From Bacillota bacterium (GTDB lineage: Bacteria; Bacillota; Clostridia; Oscillospirales; Ruminococcaceae): DNA of 15,633 nucleotides. Location: positions 1-15,633 of the forward strand of contig JAKPGH010000010.1 in NCBI GenBank assembly GCA_029550985.1, in the 5' to 3' direction. Positions 13,579 to 15,633 of the stretch are shown one piece after another. A model generated the notes under the pieces. The model was given only the letters and a program-made list of their open reading frames with translations. It ran no database searches and was not told the origin of the DNA. Both the position numbers and the translations under genes were made by a program. Position 1 is the stretch's first letter; each line of letters starts with the position of its first letter.

Positions 13579-13693
13579 ACTCAATATAAGTTGAATCCTT
13601 ATTAATGTATAGGAAGACGCAACAGCTAAATGGAGGTACTGCGATTGCCGCCTTGTTGCTCCGAAAACGCCGCCATCTTTGAAACTACCTGTG

Positions 13694-13724
13694 GAAAAAA
13701 CCGGCAGAAGTTTCTGCCGGCTTT
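13694..13724 (-). terminator. Intrinsic terminator of the lipoprotein gene
   Basis: CCGGCAGAA (13701-13709) and TTCTGCCGG (13712-13720) pair over 9 bp. On the minus strand TTTTTT follows directly, about 55 bases after the lipoprotein stop. Confidence 0.82.
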
Positions 13725-13776
13725 TCAAACTGTACTGTGATTTGCCTACAGGCTTTGGGGGTAGGCTCCAACCGGC

Positions 13777-14514
13777 TCAGCTGACCGAAGCGTAATAGTC
13801 TCCGCCCTCGGTGCCGGTGAGAACCAGCTGGGCTCCCTCGACGCTGGCGTCGGAAAAGTCAACGCCCATAAAGGTCAACTGATTGCCGCTGCCGTCTTCC
13901 ACCAAAAGGTCCCAAAGCAGGGTGTCCTCGGTAAAGGGCATTTCCACCTGCAGCGTTTCGCCGTTTCCAATCACTTCGTCCAAGAGGTTTTCACCCCAAT
14001 CGTTGCTGTTGGAAGGGGAAAGGGCAAGGGTGTGAATCTCCACGCCGGTCAGATTGACAATCTCCACCGGAACCACAACGGGTTCCGCGGCGGATTCGGC
14101 TGCCATGGCCGCAATTTCGTCTAAATTGGCATGGGCTTCGGCCAGAAGGGCACGGGTTGCTTCCACGGTCACCTTCAGGGCGCCCATGGCCTCGGGGGTG
14201 AGGGACGCAGGGTCAGAGAACACCTCGCTGAGCTCCAAAATGTTAGTGCCCAGTTCGTTCATGTTGTTGACCAGCTCTTCGCTCCGCAGTTCCTCGGGAA
14301 GAGCGTTGACCTTGTCGGCAAGGGCGTCAAAATCTTCCGCCATGGCCATAAATTCCTCGGCAAGGGCCTGTTGCTCGGGGGTAAATTCCGTTGCGGTGCC
14401 CGAAGCGGATGCCTCCGGCGCAGAGGATGCAGCGGGAGCCCCGGCCTTTTCACCGCAAGCGGCCAGGCTCAGCATCAGCGCAAGAGCTGTGAGCAGGATA
14501 AAAAACTTTTTCAT
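13777..14514 (-). CDS. Lipoprotein of unknown function
   Basis: A 245-residue protein. MKKFFILLTALALMLSLAAC is a lipoprotein signal with Cys20 in the lipobox, so the mature protein should be anchored on the outer face of the membrane. An Ala/Ser-rich linker (about 21-42) is followed by a helical, Glu/Ala/Leu-rich region (about 43-145) likely to form a coiled coil or helical bundle. The C-terminal ~100 residues, from VEIVNLTGVEIHTLALSPS to the end, look like a beta-sandwich, with SNDWGENLL and a LWDLLVEDGSG strand. I recognise no named family. The start at 14514 has GGAGG seven bases upstream; the longer frame lacks one. It diverges from the LytTR regulator gene and might belong to its regulon, which is speculative. 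Confidence 0.8.
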   Translation of the reverse strand: MKKFFILLTALALMLSLAACGEKAGAPAASSAPEASASGTATEFTPEQQALAEEFMAMAEDFDALADKVNALPEELRSEELVNNMNELGTNILELSEVFSDPASLTPEAMGALKVTVEATRALLAEAHANLDEIAAMAAESAAEPVVVPVEIVNLTGVEIHTLALSPSNSNDWGENLLDEVIGNGETLQVEMPFTEDTLLWDLLVEDGSGNQLTFMGVDFSDASVEGAQLVLTGTEGGDYYASVS

Positions 14515-14553
14515 TTTATAACCTCCGTTGGCTTTGGTTCGCGTGCTCAAATC

Positions 14554-14562
14554 AATATAGCA
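14554..14562 (-). promoter_or_regulatory. Possible extended -10 promoter of the lipoprotein gene
   Basis: On the minus strand TGC followed by TATATT (14554-14559) forms an extended -10 about 40 bases before the start codon. No good -35 is seen. Confidence 0.4.
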
Positions 14563-14621
14563 AAAAAAATTGTTAAAAGAGGATTTTTGCATGAAACACG
14601 GCTTTTTCTGCACGAATCATA

Positions 14622-14650
14622 TTTTCAGAGTTGGGTGAATGTGATAGAAT
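14622..14650 (+). promoter_or_regulatory. Possible promoter of the LytTR two-component operon
   Basis: TTTTCA (14622-14627) and TAGAAT (14645-14650) have a 17-base spacer; the -35 is weak, as expected for an activated promoter. The start codon is at 14684. Confidence 0.45.
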
Positions 14651-14683
14651 GATTTTTAGATTTTGGGGAACGGGGGGCAGCGT

Positions 14684-15409
14684 ATGATACAAATTGCGGT
14701 TTGCGACGACAATATTGACGAGCTGTCCAACATGGCGCAGCTCATCGGTCAATACCAGGCGATACGGCATCTGGACTGCGAATACGCCATCTTTGCCAAC
14801 GGATTTGATTTGATTTCCACCATCGAAAAGGGAAAGCGGTTTGACATCTATTGCCTGGACATTATGATGCCGGGCTTTTCCGGCATCGAGGTGGCAAAGG
14901 AAATCCGAACCCACGACAAAACCGCCCCCATTCTCTTCTTTACCTCCTCGCCGGAGTTTGCGCTGGAAAGCTATTCGGTGAAGGCCATCAACTACGTGCT
15001 CAAGCCCGTCTCCAAAGAAAAACTGTTCATCACCCTGGACGAGGTATTGGAGCAGATTCAGGCGGAAAAAAAGCAGGATGTTCTGGTGGTAAAGAGCAGC
15101 GAAGGCCTTCAAAAAATTCTTCTCTCCAACCTGACGTTTGTGGAGGTCATCGGCCGAAATGTTCTGTATTATCTGCGCTCCGGCAAGGTGATCGAGTGCA
15201 CCGAGTCCTTTTCCACCGTCTGCAACACCCTTCAACAATACAGCTACTTTATTAAACCTCATCGCTCTTACTTGGCCAACATGCAGTATGTGGACACCAT
15301 CCAACCAAACAAAATCACCCTGCAAACCCTTGCCTCTATTCCCATTGCGCAGGGCAAGGCCCGCGAGGCAAAGCAACGGTACCTCGATTATCAAATGGAA
15401 GGGGAATAA
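14684..15409 (+). CDS. LytTR family response regulator
   Basis: A 241-residue protein with an N-terminal receiver domain (1-125) and a C-terminal LytTR DNA-binding domain (about 135-235). The receiver has the acidic pair Asp8-Asp9 in VCDDN, the phosphate acceptor Asp59 in YCLDIMMPGFSG, Thr87 in FFTSS and Lys107 in YVLKPVS, all intact. The LytTR part includes FVEVIGRNVLYYL and FIKPHRSYLANMQYV, typical of AgrA/LytR-like regulators, which bind direct repeats upstream of target genes. The start ATG 14684 has a GGGGGG purine run upstream, a mediocre ribosome site. The sensor kinase gene follows three bases after the stop. The signal and targets are unknown. Confidence 0.93.
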   Translation: MIQIAVCDDNIDELSNMAQLIGQYQAIRHLDCEYAIFANGFDLISTIEKGKRFDIYCLDIMMPGFSGIEVAKEIRTHDKTAPILFFTSSPEFALESYSVKAINYVLKPVSKEKLFITLDEVLEQIQAEKKQDVLVVKSSEGLQKILLSNLTFVEVIGRNVLYYLRSGKVIECTESFSTVCNTLQQYSYFIKPHRSYLANMQYVDTIQPNKITLQTLASIPIAQGKAREAKQRYLDYQMEGE

Positions 15410-15412
15410 ATC

Positions 15413-15633
15413 ATGTTCGGAACCATTGCCGCCTATCTGCGGTATTGGTTTGCCTTAGTCTTTGGAATGGCGGCCACCGTCACCTTTGCCGGAATGCCTT
15501 TCACCCGCAAAAACAGTCTGGTGGTTGGGTGTTATACCGCCGTTACCTTTGCGTTGCAGGTCCTCTTTTTGCATACCTACGGCATGGACATGACCATGAA
15601 ATTCTATCCCCTGCTGTGTCATCTTCCAATGGT
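15413..15633 (+). CDS. Sensor histidine kinase, N-terminal membrane part (3' end outside window)
   Basis: The first 73 codons of a gene running off the window. Two membrane helices are visible (about residues 8-28 and 35-55), and FYPLLCHLPMV resembles the conserved membrane segment of GHKL-type sensor kinases partnered with LytTR regulators in Clostridia. The ATG is three bases after the regulator stop, with a GGAAGGGGA ribosome site, so the two are co-transcribed. No kinase domain can be seen here, so the call depends on position and this motif. Confidence 0.75.
   Translation, partial: MFGTIAAYLRYWFALVFGMAATVTFAGMPFTRKNSLVVGCYTAVTFALQVLFLHTYGMDMTMKFYPLLCHLPM

Noticed and set aside
13629..13740. 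Short plus-strand frame (about 36 codons) between uxaC and the lipoprotein gene
   Set aside because: It has no ribosome site, runs through the lipoprotein terminator hairpin and shows no recognisable feature.

Overview
The window looks like chromosomal DNA of a GC-rich gut Clostridia, most likely an Oscillospiraceae/Ruminococcaceae relative. This is inferred from strong AGGAGG-type ribosome sites, intrinsic terminators with U-tracts, a zinc-ribbon plus PASTA kinase-like protein, a LytTR two-component system and a GldG/DUF4340 ABC cassette. No species can be named from the sequence alone. I saw no rRNA, tRNA, CRISPR array, insertion sequence or phage gene.

Layout. (1) 1-3392, plus strand: the end of an ABC-2 permease, a GldG-type auxiliary protein and a DUF4340 membrane-anchored protein, probably one export or envelope machine. 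(2) 3393-3783: a gene-free spacer with a diverged 31-base direct repeat and a shared terminator. (3) 6786-3784, minus strand: a probable operon of a zinc-ribbon/kinase-fold/PASTA protein, a YebC-family protein and a GNAT acetyltransferase. The kinase-fold protein has lost all the main catalytic residues and is probably a pseudokinase. (4) 8180-7140, minus strand: a secreted HExxH metallopeptidase with its own promoter. (5) 8388-10492, plus strand: a promoter, a long leader, phenylacetate-CoA ligase and a double-ACT-domain protein, closed by a strong terminator. (6) 11129-10509, minus strand: a stand-alone HD-GYP protein preceded by a chain of tiny overlapping reading frames. (7) 11347-12079: an AT-rich spacer ending in a near-consensus promoter overlapped by a LacI/CcpA-like operator, which drives uxaC (glucuronate isomerase, 12080-13489). 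(8) 14514-13777, minus strand: a lipoprotein of unknown function. (9) 14684-15633, plus strand: a LytTR response regulator and the start of its membrane sensor kinase, cut by the window edge.

The most interesting item is the leader of the phenylacetate-CoA ligase operon. After a good promoter and a strong ribosome site it encodes a 16-residue peptide, MTRTLFGHCRFGFLFR, with four Phe codons. Its stop codon abuts a perfect 13-bp hairpin, and a terminator-like hairpin follows before the first structural gene. This has the architecture of a ribosome-mediated attenuator sensing phenylalanine, placed ahead of a gene for aryl-acetate (Phe-derived) metabolism. The second item is the PASTA pseudokinase at the head of the yebC operon.
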